Shown in pieces: positions 32,475-41,239 of a DNA stretch of 64,000 bases (the first letter of the stretch is position 1; the number at the start of each line of letters is the position of its first letter). Below the pieces are notes generated by a model. That model did no database searches. It saw only the letters and a program-made list of their open reading frames with translations, and was not told where the DNA came from. The position numbers and the translations under genes were made by a program. Location of the stretch: the NCBI GenBank assembly GCA_049194865.1, contig JBLZWL010000098.1, forward strand, positions 1 through 64,000. Direction: 5' to 3'. Source of the stretch: Myxococcus terminator_A (lineage in GTDB: Bacteria; Myxococcota; Myxococcia; Myxococcales; Myxococcaceae).

Positions 32475-34211
32475 CTAGGAGGCGGCGTAGCGGTCCGAGC
32501 CACCCGCGTCACTCGGCGGTCGCGTCGCGGCCTCGGACGTGGTGCTCGACGAGGTCAGCCGCCCGGTCAGGATTCGCAGCAGTCGCTCCGGATCCACGGG
32601 CTTGGGCAGGAAGGCCTCCGCGCCCGCGTCGAGCGCCCGCTGGCGGACGTGCGGGCGATTCAAGCCGCTCATCACCAGCACCCGTGTGTTCCGGGTGAGG
32701 GGATGCTGCTTCAAGCCCTCGCACAGTCGCAGCCCGTCCACCCAGTGCAGCACGACGTCGAGGATGATGGCCGTGGGCGGCCGTCGCGCCACCGCGCAGA
32801 ACAGCGCCAGCTCGTCCGCGAACGCCACGACCTTCGCGCCCGAGCTCTCGAGCAGCGCCGTCAGCGCCTCGCGCGCATCGGGGTCATCGTCCACGACGTA
32901 GTACAGGTCCGGCTCCAGCTCCGGCACCGCCATGGGCACCGGCTCCATCGTCGTCCTCAGCCAGGAGCCCACCACCTCACGCAGGCCCGCCCAGCGCACC
33001 GCGCCCAACAGCGCCATCGGCGTGGGAGCACTCAGGCCCAGCACGCCACCGCCGTAGACGCCCGCCGACGTGCGCCGACCCTTCGCCGCGACGAAGGCCC
33101 CGGGCGCTCGCTTCCCAGCTCTCCGCAGCCAGGACGCCGCTCGGGCGCCCGCCGCCGCGTCCTCCAGCAGCTCGCACAGGCCCTCGCGGACATACCGACG
33201 CTCCAGCGCGGCGCCATCCAGTCCGCCATCCAGCAGCGCCACCGCCGCGCGACTGCACGAGGCCAGCGTCTCCGACAATCCCACCTGGAGCGGATGACCG
33301 AAGGCCGCGGGGCCCACGGCGATCTGCCCGGGCGCCACCAGCGTGCGCCCCGGTCCATAGGGCAGGCGGGTCGTCTCCAGCGCGGCCAGCTCGAACCCTT
33401 CCTCCAGCAGTCCATCCCGCGCGGCCATCATCAGCGCCTGGCACAGGTCGGCCGGCGTCACCGCCGGGCCAAAGGCCAGCGCATAGACGGAGTCCGCGCC
33501 CGGCAGGAGGAACAGCCCATCCACCGTGGGCAACGGCGCCACCCACAGCCTCGCCACGGGGGCGATCTCCAGCCTCGGCGATGCCTGGCGCAGCCGCGCC
33601 TGAACCGCGGCGACCGTGGGCGCGGGACGGAAGCCCGGGAAGAACGCGTCGCCCATCAGCGGCCCGGCGCCACCCGCCATGGCCACCGCATGGAAGCGCT
33701 CACCACCACCCTGCGCGCGGACCACCAGCGGACCCGCGCCTCGCACGGCCGCCGGCGCATCCGGGGCCGCGGGCTGCCGCTCCACGCGGTCCACATGCCG
33801 CTCGAGGAACCGTGCCCCCTGCGCGCTGGCCGCCGTGGCCAGGATGTCCCGCACTTGAGCCAGTCCACCTTGCCCTTGGGGCCAGCCGTCCACCACCCAG
33901 AGTCCACCAGGGGAGGAGGGCAGCAGCTCGCGACGTCCCTCGGCGATGATCTCCACGCCCCGCAGCTCGTGGGCGCGCCACTCGGTGGGGATGCGACAGC
34001 CCAGGGCGGCCAGGCGAGAGCGACACTCGGGTGTCAGCACCACGGGAGGCGCGGTGCGCTCCGACAGTCCTCCGGAGTAGACGCGCACATCGAGCGTCAG
34101 CCCCCGTGCCCTGCCATTGAAGAGCAGCGAGGCCGCCAGCCCCGCCCCCGCGATACCGCCCCCGACGACCGCCACCCTCGAACCGCTCGTCAGCCTGTTG
34201 CCCAGAATCAT
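32475..34211 (-). CDS. FAD-dependent oxidoreductase fused to a response-regulator receiver
   Basis: 578 residues. Residues ~10-45 hold a Rossmann GxGxxG (VAVVGGGIAGAGLAASLL) and the rest of the first ~420 residues read as a flavoprotein monooxygenase/dehydrogenase-like enzyme, though no exact family is clear. The last ~120 residues are a receiver domain: DDD near the start, phospho-acceptor in IILDVVL, the switch Ser in VMSGLN and the Lys in LPKPVD are all present. The tail is Ser/Thr/Gly-rich. Its stop codon is part of the CTAG next to the IS, so the coding sequence is undamaged. No partner kinase is adjacent; a GGDEF response regulator follows upstream on the same strand. Confidence 0.85.
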   Translation of the reverse strand: MILGNRLTSGSRVAVVGGGIAGAGLAASLLFNGRARGLTLDVRVYSGGLSERTAPPVVLTPECRSRLAALGCRIPTEWRAHELRGVEIIAEGRRELLPSSPGGLWVVDGWPQGQGGLAQVRDILATAASAQGARFLERHVDRVERQPAAPDAPAAVRGAGPLVVRAQGGGERFHAVAMAGGAGPLMGDAFFPGFRPAPTVAAVQARLRQASPRLEIAPVARLWVAPLPTVDGLFLLPGADSVYALAFGPAVTPADLCQALMMAARDGLLEEGFELAALETTRLPYGPGRTLVAPGQIAVGPAAFGHPLQVGLSETLASCSRAAVALLDGGLDGAALERRYVREGLCELLEDAAAGARAASWLRRAGKRAPGAFVAAKGRRTSAGVYGGGVLGLSAPTPMALLGAVRWAGLREVVGSWLRTTMEPVPMAVPELEPDLYYVVDDDPDAREALTALLESSGAKVVAFADELALFCAVARRPPTAIILDVVLHWVDGLRLCEGLKQHPLTRNTRVLVMSGLNRPHVRQRALDAGAEAFLPKPVDPERLLRILTGRLTSSSTTSEAATRPPSDAGGSDRYAAS

Positions 34212-34259
34212 CCGCGCCCTCTAGCTTCCCACCGTCGCCTGCTTCGTCGCGTCCCGCGC

Positions 34260-35216
34260 TCAGTGTCTCTGCACGGGCGGCGCGAGCGCCGGACGGCCGA
34301 ACACCACGACCCTGTCTCGACCTTCGCGCTTGGCCTCGTAGAGGGCCGCGTCCGCCGCCTTCATCAGCGCATCCGTGTCGTCCCGGGGTGTCTCCAATGT
34401 GTGGTCGGCGATGCCGACGCTCACGCTCAACCCGAAGGAAGCGGGGCGGCCGTCGCTCTTCTGCACGCCGACGGAACGCAGCCCGGTGCGGATGCGCTCG
34501 GCGAACACCGACGCCTCCAGTGCCGTCTGGTGGGGCAGCAGCGCCACGAACTCGTCGCCGCCGAAGCGCGCCGCGAAGTCCGACTCGCGCAGGTTGCCCT
34601 TGAGCTGGTTGGCCAGCGCGAGGATGGCCCGGTTGCCCACGTCGTGCCCCATCCCGTCGTTGATGGCCTTCAAGTGGTCCAGGTCGATGACCACCACGCT
34701 GAGCGGGTAGCCGTAGCGCTGGGCCCGGCGCAGCTCTTCTTCGAGCCGCACGGTGAGCGCCCGGAAGTTCGCCAGCCCCGTGAGGGCATCCGTCTGGGCG
34801 AGGATCTGGAGCCGCCGCTGCTGTTCACTCTGCCGCAGCGCCCGGTCGATCCGTGCCATCAGCTCCCTCGCGCTCGCCGGCTTGTGGATGAAGTCCACCG
34901 CGCCCAGCTCCAGGCAGCGCTCCAGCGTGGCCTCGTCCGCGTCCCCGGTCAGGAAGATGACCGGCGTGGACTCCGTGCGGGAGTCCTGCTGCAGCGCCTC
35001 CAACACCGCCAGCCCATCCCCTCCGGGCAGGAATCTGTCCAACAGCACCAGGTCGGGACGATGTTCGCTCGCCAACTCCAACCCCACGCCCGCATCCGCC
35101 GCGCCCAGGACGTCGAAGCGCGAGGCGAGCAGGTCCGACAGGCTCTCTAGCACGCTCGCATCGTCCTCGATGACCAGGAGGAGGGACCGCTCCGAGGTGC
35201 GCCCTCGCCGTTGCAT
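34260..35216 (-). CDS. Receiver-GGDEF response regulator (diguanylate cyclase)
   Basis: 318 residues from the ATG at 35216. The receiver (about 12-130) has the acidic pair EDD, phospho-acceptor in LVLLDRFLPGG, TGD and the Lys in IHKP. The GGDEF domain (about 145-310) is intact: GGDEF itself is in RFGGDEF, and RESD lies five residues before it as a product-inhibition site. It should make c-di-GMP when phosphorylated and be feedback inhibited. The open frame continues upstream to 35438 but the ATG opens the receiver directly. A PilZ protein is encoded at 19.5 kb. Confidence 0.93.
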   Translation of the reverse strand: MQRRGRTSERSLLLVIEDDASVLESLSDLLASRFDVLGAADAGVGLELASEHRPDLVLLDRFLPGGDGLAVLEALQQDSRTESTPVIFLTGDADEATLERCLELGAVDFIHKPASARELMARIDRALRQSEQQRRLQILAQTDALTGLANFRALTVRLEEELRRAQRYGYPLSVVVIDLDHLKAINDGMGHDVGNRAILALANQLKGNLRESDFAARFGGDEFVALLPHQTALEASVFAERIRTGLRSVGVQKSDGRPASFGLSVSVGIADHTLETPRDDTDALMKAADAALYEAKREGRDRVVVFGRPALAPPVQRH

Positions 35217-35614
35217 GAACTTCTCCGCTTCGTTGGTCTCCCGGTGACTCGCGGTCCAGAGGTCTCGGATTCCACGCCCCACCAGGTGCTCTCGCCGCCC
35301 ATGCGCCCCACGCGCATCCGCCACCGCCCGGTCCTGCGAGCACCCATCGCCACCCGCAACCTTCACCCGAGACCTCCGGCCGCCAAGCCCGACTGACGCG
35401 CCCGACAGGTGTCCAGCCCTGTCGACGCGCGTGGGCAAAGAGCAAGCAGCATGCCCTTGGAGCAGGCATGCGGCCTGGAGTCATTTCAGGGGGTTGCGGC
35501 GGTAGCGCTTCCTCGCGACGAAGGCGGATCGGAAGTCGTTCCAGCGTCAGGGCAGGGGAGGCGGTAGGAATTCCCGGGCGAGGGAGGGCGCGAACGCCCT
35601 CCACGCTCCTGGGA
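35217..35614. other. 398-base non-coding stretch
   Basis: Upstream region of the GGDEF gene and downstream of the next minus-strand gene. It contains two small hairpins: CGACAGG/CCTGTCG (35403-35424) and GCATGCC/GGCATGC (35449-35471). No convincing promoter, small gene or RNA gene was seen. Confidence 0.5.
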
Positions 35615-36361
35615 TCAACGTCGGGTAACGAACTGCATGCGGCGTCCACCACCGCCCATGGGCGGCATCGTCGGCGGGGCCTCGAGCCCGAACTGCCACC
35701 ACAGGGGCTCGTAGGGCTTCATCTTCAGCCGCTTGTCGTTCTGGAGCTGGGCGAGGCTGGCCTTCAGCTTCTCGTCCTTGGGGTTCTCCTCCACGCCCCG
35801 GCCGAGCACCTTGAGGGCCTCGTCCTTCTCCTTGTTCTGCAGGAGGCACCAGGCGTAGACGGCCCAGACGATGGCTTCCTTCTTCCCGCTCTTGGTGGCG
35901 GACTCGAAGGCGGTCTTCATCCCCGTGAAGTCCTTGCGCTGGTAGCGCAGGGCGCCCTCCATGGCCTTCGCCATGTAGTTGCGGGAGCTGCCCTTGCTGA
36001 AGGCCGCCTGCGCCCCGTCATGGTCCTTCACCATGTACTTCAGCATCCCAATCTGGGCGTGAATCTCCGGACCCACCATGAACTGCCACTTGTCATAGAC
36101 GAGCCCCTTCTCGAGCGTCTTCACCGCTCGGTCGACCCGGCCCTGGGCGTCCTTCTGACTGGTGGGCTGGGACTGGAGGTCCTGTTGCACCGTCGTCATG
36201 AGGGCCTGGATGCGGGTGGCGACCCTCCGGGCCAGGAAGACGAAGGTGCCGACCATGGCGATGAGGCCAGGCACGAGGCCGGCCCAGATGGAGAAGCCGG
36301 CGAACTTCACCAGCAGCGCGACCACGATTCCCACTGCCAGCGAGATGAGCAGGTTGTACAT
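35615..36361 (-). CDS. Membrane protein with TPR-like helical repeats
   Basis: 248 residues from the ATG at 36361, preceded by GAGGGG. Two membrane helices (about 3-20 and 25-46) anchor it; the rest is helical and basic, with TPR-like spacing (for example AIVWAVYAWCLLQNKEKDEALKVLGRGVEENPKDEKLKASLAQL). The tail is Pro/Met/Gly-rich. No named family. The frame is open 17 codons further upstream, but that would begin without a ribosome site. It is divergent from tRNA-Leu. Confidence 0.8.
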   Translation of the reverse strand: MYNLLISLAVGIVVALLVKFAGFSIWAGLVPGLIAMVGTFVFLARRVATRIQALMTTVQQDLQSQPTSQKDAQGRVDRAVKTLEKGLVYDKWQFMVGPEIHAQIGMLKYMVKDHDGAQAAFSKGSSRNYMAKAMEGALRYQRKDFTGMKTAFESATKSGKKEAIVWAVYAWCLLQNKEKDEALKVLGRGVEENPKDEKLKASLAQLQNDKRLKMKPYEPLWWQFGLEAPPTMPPMGGGGRRMQFVTRR

Positions 36362-36457
36362 GCGGGGCCCCTCATAGCGATGTGCGTCCGGCACCGCAAT
36401 CTTCGGATGCATCCTTGCGACCGTCGCGGTATACGTCTGGCCGCTTCCGTAACAAAC

Positions 36458-36543
36458 GGCCCTCTGTCGAAATTGGTAGACGAGGCGGACTCAAAATCCG
36501 CTGCGGCTGACCCCGCGTCCCGGTTCGAGTCCGGGGAGGGCCA
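36458..36543 (+). tRNA. tRNA-Leu (anticodon CAA)
   Basis: 86 bases. Acceptor GGCCCTC (36458-36464) pairs with GAGGGCC (36536-36542), discriminator A at 36543. The anticodon stem GGCGGA/TCCGCT encloses CTCAAAA, giving anticodon CAA (reads UUG). A long variable arm and the TTCGAGT loop fit a class II tRNA. The 3' CCA is not encoded. Confidence 0.92.
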
Positions 36544-36642
36544 CTTCCCGAAGGGGGTGGGTGACTGGCATGGCACCGCCGGTTCCCCCGCCTGGGACCG
36601 TGGAGGACGTGCTCCGGTCAGGGGCGTTGGAGATACCCCGAG

Positions 36643-37311
36643 ATGAAGGTTCTGCTGGTCGAGGACGACGCGAGCCTCCGGGAAGGGATGGGTGAGCTGA
36701 TCTCCGACCTGGCGGAGGTTCGCTCGGTGGGAGACGTGAGCTCCGCGCTGGCGGCCCTGAGCCAGGAGCGCTTCGACCTCGTCGTGACGGACCTGCGCAT
36801 CGGCGGCGGGGAGTCAGGCGGGCGCCTGGTGCTGGAGGCGGCTCGAAAGGGTCGGCAGGCGGTGGCCATCGTCAGCGCCGCGGCTCCGGAGGAAGTGGCC
36901 CGCGCGTTGCGGCCCTCGGTTCCGGACGGCGTGCTGGTGAAGCCCTTTCAAATCGAGGACATCCTCGGGCTGGTGGAGCGCTTCCTGGCGGTGCACCGCA
37001 ACGTGGAGCTGGCCTCGCGAGGGCAGGTCCCCTCGGAGAGCGACTGGGTGGAGTGCGCGCCGGGGGTGCACCTGGCCTCGCCGGGAGCCAAGGCGGGCGG
37101 CGCCATCTGGGTGCGGGTGGCCGCGGAGGGACAGTGGGAGTGGGCGGCCCGGCCCCGCGGGCGGGAGGCGGCCCTGCTGCTGGAGGGCGAGCTGGAATTC
37201 GAGGGGACACGCTTCGTGGCCCCGGCGACGTTCTTCGTGGGTGCGGACGAGATGCCCGAGGTGCGCTCGCCCACCGGGTGTCTCGTCATCACGCTCGGCC
37301 TGGACGGTTGA
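36643..37311 (+). CDS. Response-regulator receiver fused to a cupin-like domain
   Basis: 222 residues. Residues 1-115 are a receiver domain: EDD at 7-9, phospho-acceptor D50 in LVVTDLRIGG, a switch residue in AIVSAAA and the conserved Lys in VLVKPF. Residues ~135-222 form a small beta domain, with WVECAPGVHLASPG and LLLEGELEFEGTRFVAPATFFVGADE, that fits a cupin (ChrR-type) barrel. The cupin metal ligands are not evident. So the output may be a sensing or protein-binding barrel rather than DNA binding. It sits 9 bases before the methyltransferase gene. Confidence 0.8.
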   Translation: MKVLLVEDDASLREGMGELISDLAEVRSVGDVSSALAALSQERFDLVVTDLRIGGGESGGRLVLEAARKGRQAVAIVSAAAPEEVARALRPSVPDGVLVKPFQIEDILGLVERFLAVHRNVELASRGQVPSESDWVECAPGVHLASPGAKAGGAIWVRVAAEGQWEWAARPRGREAALLLEGELEFEGTRFVAPATFFVGADEMPEVRSPTGCLVITLGLDG

Positions 37312-37320
37312 AAGGGCAGG

Positions 37321-38712
37321 TTGGCACCCGTGGACACTGTTTGGCCTACAACTCCGCATGATGCGGCACGTCTCGGTCGTCCCTCGCGGAGGGCGGCGAC
37401 GGCGGCGCTGGAAGCGCACATCGCGGTGCTGCGGGGAGATCCACTGAAGGCCGCGCTGGCCAATGCGCTGCGGGACGCGGATGGGCTCGGAGGCCAGGAG
37501 CGACGCTTCGCCGCGCTCGTCGTGCGCGAGCTGTCCCGACACCAACGCCTCTTGGACCTGGCGGCGAAGCTCCTGGGCCACCCGCCGGGAAAGCTGGTGA
37601 TGGTGGAGGACCAGGCCCTGGTGCGGTACGCGCTGTGGCGGCGAGTCTTCTGTGGTGAGACCTGGGCGCGCATCGGCCCCGAGGTGCGACTGCCGGGGCC
37701 CATGAGGCCGCGCACCCTGAAGGACGAGGTGCTCCAGAAGGTGGTGGAGTCGGCGCTGCCCGAGGCGCCGCTGCCGGACTCCCACGTGGAGCGGCTCGCC
37801 ATCCGGTACTCGTTCCCCAACTGGCTGGTGCAGAAGCTGGCGCAGGCGTACCCGGACGAAGCCACGCTGGAGGGACTGCTCTCTTCGCTCGACGAGGAGC
37901 CGGGCCTGCACTTCCGCGTCAGGCCTCCGGGCACGCGGGATGAAGTCCTGGCGGCGTTGGTGGAGGAGGGCGTCGCCGCGGAGGCGGTGCTCGCCGCGCC
38001 GGACGCGGTGCGCGTGGTGGATGCGAGCCATCGCGTCTTCGAGACGCGGATGATGAAGACGGGGCGGCTCCAGGTTCAGGACGTGGGCAGCCAGCTGATT
38101 TCAGAGGTCTGCCGTCCGGCGGGCGGTTCGCTGACGGGCCTCACCGTGGCGGATGTCTGCGCGGGCGCGGGCGGCAAGACGCTGGCGCTGGCGGACTTCG
38201 TCGGTCCTTCGGGCCGGGTGCTCGCGGGAGACCGCTCCCGCCGCCGGCTGGCCGAGGCCCGCGAGCGGGTGCGTCACTTCTCGCTGCGGCAGGTGGCCTT
38301 CCCCCATCCCTTGCCCCTGTCCGACGCGGACGTGCTGCTCATCGACGCGCCGTGCAGCGGCACGGGCTCGCTGGCGCGCGAGCCGGATCAGAAGTGGAAG
38401 CTCACCGCGCAGGAGATCGCCAAGTACCAGACGACGCAATCCGAGCTGCTGGAGGAGGTCTCCCGGCAAGCCAAGCCCGGAGCGCTCATCGTCTACGCGA
38501 CCTGCTCGGTGTTGCCGGACGAGGACGAGGTCGTCGTCGAGGGCTTCCTCGCGAAGCACCCGGAGTTCACTTTGGAGCCTGTCTCTGACGTGCTCGGAGC
38601 GGAACGGGCCGCGCTCGCTGCTCACGGGCCGTACCTCAAGGCCCTGCCGCCGCGTGTACCGGGGGGCGGGTTCTTCGCCGCGAGGCTGCGCCGGACGACG
38701 GGGCAGGGTTGA
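37321..38712 (+). CDS. RsmB-like rRNA cytosine-C5 methyltransferase
   Basis: 463 residues from a TTG (GTG at 37330 is an alternative). The C-terminal half is a NOL1/NOP2/Sun methyltransferase: VADVCAGAGGKTLALAD binds SAM, DAPCSGTGSL carries one conserved Cys and YATCSVLPDEDE the catalytic one. The N-terminal part is the helical NusB-like domain of RsmB (SunL). It should methylate C5 of a cytosine in 16S rRNA using SAM. It is only 9 bases after the receiver-cupin gene. Confidence 0.9.
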   Translation: MAPVDTVWPTTPHDAARLGRPSRRAATAALEAHIAVLRGDPLKAALANALRDADGLGGQERRFAALVVRELSRHQRLLDLAAKLLGHPPGKLVMVEDQALVRYALWRRVFCGETWARIGPEVRLPGPMRPRTLKDEVLQKVVESALPEAPLPDSHVERLAIRYSFPNWLVQKLAQAYPDEATLEGLLSSLDEEPGLHFRVRPPGTRDEVLAALVEEGVAAEAVLAAPDAVRVVDASHRVFETRMMKTGRLQVQDVGSQLISEVCRPAGGSLTGLTVADVCAGAGGKTLALADFVGPSGRVLAGDRSRRRLAEARERVRHFSLRQVAFPHPLPLSDADVLLIDAPCSGTGSLAREPDQKWKLTAQEIAKYQTTQSELLEEVSRQAKPGALIVYATCSVLPDEDEVVVEGFLAKHPEFTLEPVSDVLGAERAALAAHGPYLKALPPRVPGGGFFAARLRRTTGQG

Positions 38713-38768
38713 CAGTCCACGAGCCCACACGCTACGCCAGTCTTGGTTCTTCAAGGGGTGACACCCAC

Positions 38769-39170
38769 GTGGCGGCCGACTCGAAGCAGTCCGATGTGGT
38801 GAAGCAGATCAACGAGGCCTTCGAGGCGGCGCAGGCCCGTCTGGCGCAGCTGCGCGAGGCGGTGGAGCGCAACACCGACCTGGCTCGCGCGAACGCCAAG
38901 GCCACCGTGCTGAAGGACCAGAAGGACCGTGCTCTCAAGGAGCTGGGCGACCTGGTCTACCGGCAGATCCAGAAGGGCAAGCTGGAGCTCCCCGCGGGCT
39001 TCGCGTCCGCGCTCAAGGGCATCGAAGCGGCCGAGCAGGCAGCCGAGGCGCATGCTCGCGAGCTCACCGATATCCTCCGGGAAGGTGAAGAGGTCGCCGA
39101 GCGGTTGAGGGTTGGAAAAAACGCACCGAAGCCTCAAACAGTTCTTGGCCCTGGGAACAAGAAACGGTAG
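38769..39170 (+). CDS. Coiled-coil protein of unknown function
   Basis: 133 residues from a GTG at 38769, with AAGGGGTG upstream; a TTG at 38709 would add 20 residues. Residues ~5-75 are a long charged helix with regular hydrophobic spacing (EAAQARLAQLREAVERN), then a short loop and a second helix. The C-terminal tail is basic. It recalls phasin-like or other small helical proteins but no family is certain. tRNA-Ala follows 54 bases on. Confidence 0.75.
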   Translation: MAADSKQSDVVKQINEAFEAAQARLAQLREAVERNTDLARANAKATVLKDQKDRALKELGDLVYRQIQKGKLELPAGFASALKGIEAAEQAAEAHARELTDILREGEEVAERLRVGKNAPKPQTVLGPGNKKR

Positions 39171-39224
39171 AAGGCACCCACTTTCGACGTCGGCCGCGAC
39201 CCAAGGCGGCCAGCAGCAAAAGAC

Positions 39225-39297
<73 letters not shown>

Positions 39298-39310
39298 CTC
39301 TGAAGTAGGA

Positions 39311-39342
39311 AGGCCCGCCCGGGAAACCTGGCGGGCCTTTTT
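39311..39342 (+). terminator. Rho-independent terminator of tRNA-Ala
   Basis: AGGCCCGCC (39311-39319) pairs with GGCGGGCCT (39330-39338), a 9-bp GC-rich stem, followed by a run of five T. Textbook intrinsic terminator. Confidence 0.92.
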
Positions 39343-39400
39343 CGTTTCCGATGGGTTCGTCGTGGCCTTCTCGGATATGGGGCCTGCGAGAGGTCGAGCC

Positions 39401-41185
39401 ATGCGCAGACACCTGGATCGAGGCGTGACAGTAGCGCTGGTGCTCACGGCGGGGCTGTCAGCCGCCCAGTTCACACCAGGCTCCGCGGGGCAGGGTGGTG
39501 GCGCGACGCCAGGAACGACGGGGACCACCGGCGGCTCGACCACCGGTACCACCGGAACGGGAACCAGCGGCCAGTCGGGAACGGGGACGGGAAGCTCCAC
39601 GCCCACGCCCACTCCCACGCCCGGCACGGGGACCACGGCCCCCACCACGCCGAGCACCTCCGCGCCGCAAGGGCCCTCTCCGACGACAGGCTCGGGAAGT
39701 GGCACGAGCCTGCCGCCCGGGCCGCCGACGATTGCACCGGAGACGGTGGACACCTCGACGAATCCCTCGGGAGGCCGCACGGTGTCTCCGGCGCCCATGC
39801 GAGAGACGGCGCGCGAGGCTCAGCAAGCCAAGGAGGGCGTGGCGCAGGTGCCGGACTCGGAGGCGCCGCCGGCCAAGGCCGCGCCCCTGACCCTGGCGCA
39901 GCTGGTGGAGCGTGCTCGCACGACGGACTCCCGCGTGGAGGAGGCGAGCGCCGAGCTGCGCAAGTTCGAGGCGCTCTACAAGCAGGCGCGGTGGGCGTGG
40001 TTCCCCAAGTTCGAGATCTCCGTGGGCGCGGGAGGCCCGGTGCCCGAGGCGCGCAACGACGGCCTCGGCGGGCCCCCCACCACCGAGGCATCCCTCGAGG
40101 GCGACACCAACCTCGGCAGGGTCGGAATCACCGTGTTCTCCTCTGGCAACGCCGTGCTGCCGCTCTACACGTTCGGCAAGCTGACGGCGCTGGAGAAGGC
40201 CGGCGCGCAGGGGCCCATCCTCGGCGCTGCGCTGCGTGAGCGCGCCCGGGACGAGGCGGGCTTCCAGGCCGCGCAGGCGTACTTCAGCTACCAGCTCGCG
40301 CGCTCCGGCGTGCAGCAGCTCGAGGACGTGTCCAAGCGACTGGAGGACGCCGCCGAGCGCATCGCCGGGCTCCTCAAGGAAGAGTCCCCGCAGGTGTCCC
40401 AGGTGGACACGTACAAGGTCCGCTTCTTCCGCCAGATTGTCGAGGCGCAGAAGGCGAACGCCATCCAGGGTCGCGCGCTCGCGATGACTGCCATCGGCGT
40501 GCTGGCCAACGCGGCCCCGGGCGCGGCGGTGGACATCGTCGAGGAGGACCTGGCGCCCGAGTCCGAGATACAGCCCCCCTCACTGGAGCGGGCGCTGGCG
40601 CTGGCCGAGCAGTACCGGCCGGAGCTGACCGCCATCGCCGCCGGCATCGTCGCTCGCGAGTCCGAAGTGCTCATTCGCGAGCGGGCCTACTTCCCGGACC
40701 TGGGCCTGGCGGGCTTCTACGACGTGCGCTTCACCACCAGCGCCACGCGGCAGCGAAGCCCCTTCGCGTATGACCCGTACAATGATCGCACCGCCGGCCT
40801 GGGCCTGGTGGTGCGCGGGACGTTCGACATCCCCATCAAGGATGCGCAGTTGGATCAGGCGCGGGCGGAGCTCGACAAGCTGCGCGCGCAGGAGAAGCAG
40901 ATCCACGCCGGCATCCGCCTGGAAGTGACGAAGGTGCACGGCGAGCTGGTGGCAGCGTGGGCCCGCGCCAAGGCCTTCACGGACGCGGAGAAGAGCGCGC
41001 GTCGCTGGGTCACCGCCGCGTTCGCGGCCTTCGACCTGGGAACGGGAGAAACGCGCGATTTGGTGGACGCCTTCACGGCCTATGCGCAGGTTACAGGCGA
41101 CCGGTCGAAGAGCTGGTTCGACGTCCGGTTGGGAATGGCGGCCCTCGCCCGTGTCACGGGGACGCCACCCGCCCCAGGTGAATAA
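39401..41185 (+). CDS. TolC-like outer-membrane efflux protein with long low-complexity N-terminus
   Basis: 594 residues from the ATG at 39401, which has GAGAGG upstream; a GTG at 39362 adds 13 residues. A signal peptide (VALVLTAGLSAAQ) is followed by an unusual ~90-residue Gly/Thr/Ser/Pro stretch with runs like PTPTPTPGTGTT. The rest is an OEP/TolC fold: long coiled-coil helices (for example EASAELRKFEALYKQARW near residue 165) in two halves of about 200 residues. It should form a trimeric outer-membrane channel for an export system. The periplasmic partner is not next to it; MlaC follows 54 bases on. Confidence 0.88.
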   Translation: MRRHLDRGVTVALVLTAGLSAAQFTPGSAGQGGGATPGTTGTTGGSTTGTTGTGTSGQSGTGTGSSTPTPTPTPGTGTTAPTTPSTSAPQGPSPTTGSGSGTSLPPGPPTIAPETVDTSTNPSGGRTVSPAPMRETAREAQQAKEGVAQVPDSEAPPAKAAPLTLAQLVERARTTDSRVEEASAELRKFEALYKQARWAWFPKFEISVGAGGPVPEARNDGLGGPPTTEASLEGDTNLGRVGITVFSSGNAVLPLYTFGKLTALEKAGAQGPILGAALRERARDEAGFQAAQAYFSYQLARSGVQQLEDVSKRLEDAAERIAGLLKEESPQVSQVDTYKVRFFRQIVEAQKANAIQGRALAMTAIGVLANAAPGAAVDIVEEDLAPESEIQPPSLERALALAEQYRPELTAIAAGIVARESEVLIRERAYFPDLGLAGFYDVRFTTSATRQRSPFAYDPYNDRTAGLGLVVRGTFDIPIKDAQLDQARAELDKLRAQEKQIHAGIRLEVTKVHGELVAAWARAKAFTDAEKSARRWVTAAFAAFDLGTGETRDLVDAFTAYAQVTGDRSKSWFDVRLGMAALARVTGTPPAPGE

Positions 41186-41239
41186 TCGGGGCGCCGCGTC
41201 TGTCCGCTGTACCGTCCTCCTTCACGGAGTCGAAAAGCC

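Larger units (their letters stand above)
30764..32478 (-). mobile_element. IS1182-family insertion sequence, complete
   Basis: Span includes the flanking CTAG at each side. Terminal inverted repeats begin CTAGAGCGCCGA at the left and, read from the right, CTAGAGCGCCGA, followed by A/T CAGG, so 16 of the first 17 bases match. CTAG is both the outermost part of the repeats and a palindromic flank, so it may be the 4-bp target duplication. The single gene is an intact transposase. The right end lies exactly on the TAG stop of the flavoprotein-receiver gene (32475-32477). Confidence 0.85.

Noticed and set aside
32649..35150. 833-residue plus-strand open frame
   Set aside because: It runs antisense to two well-supported genes (flavoprotein-receiver and receiver-GGDEF) and is Arg/Gln/His-rich without domain signals.
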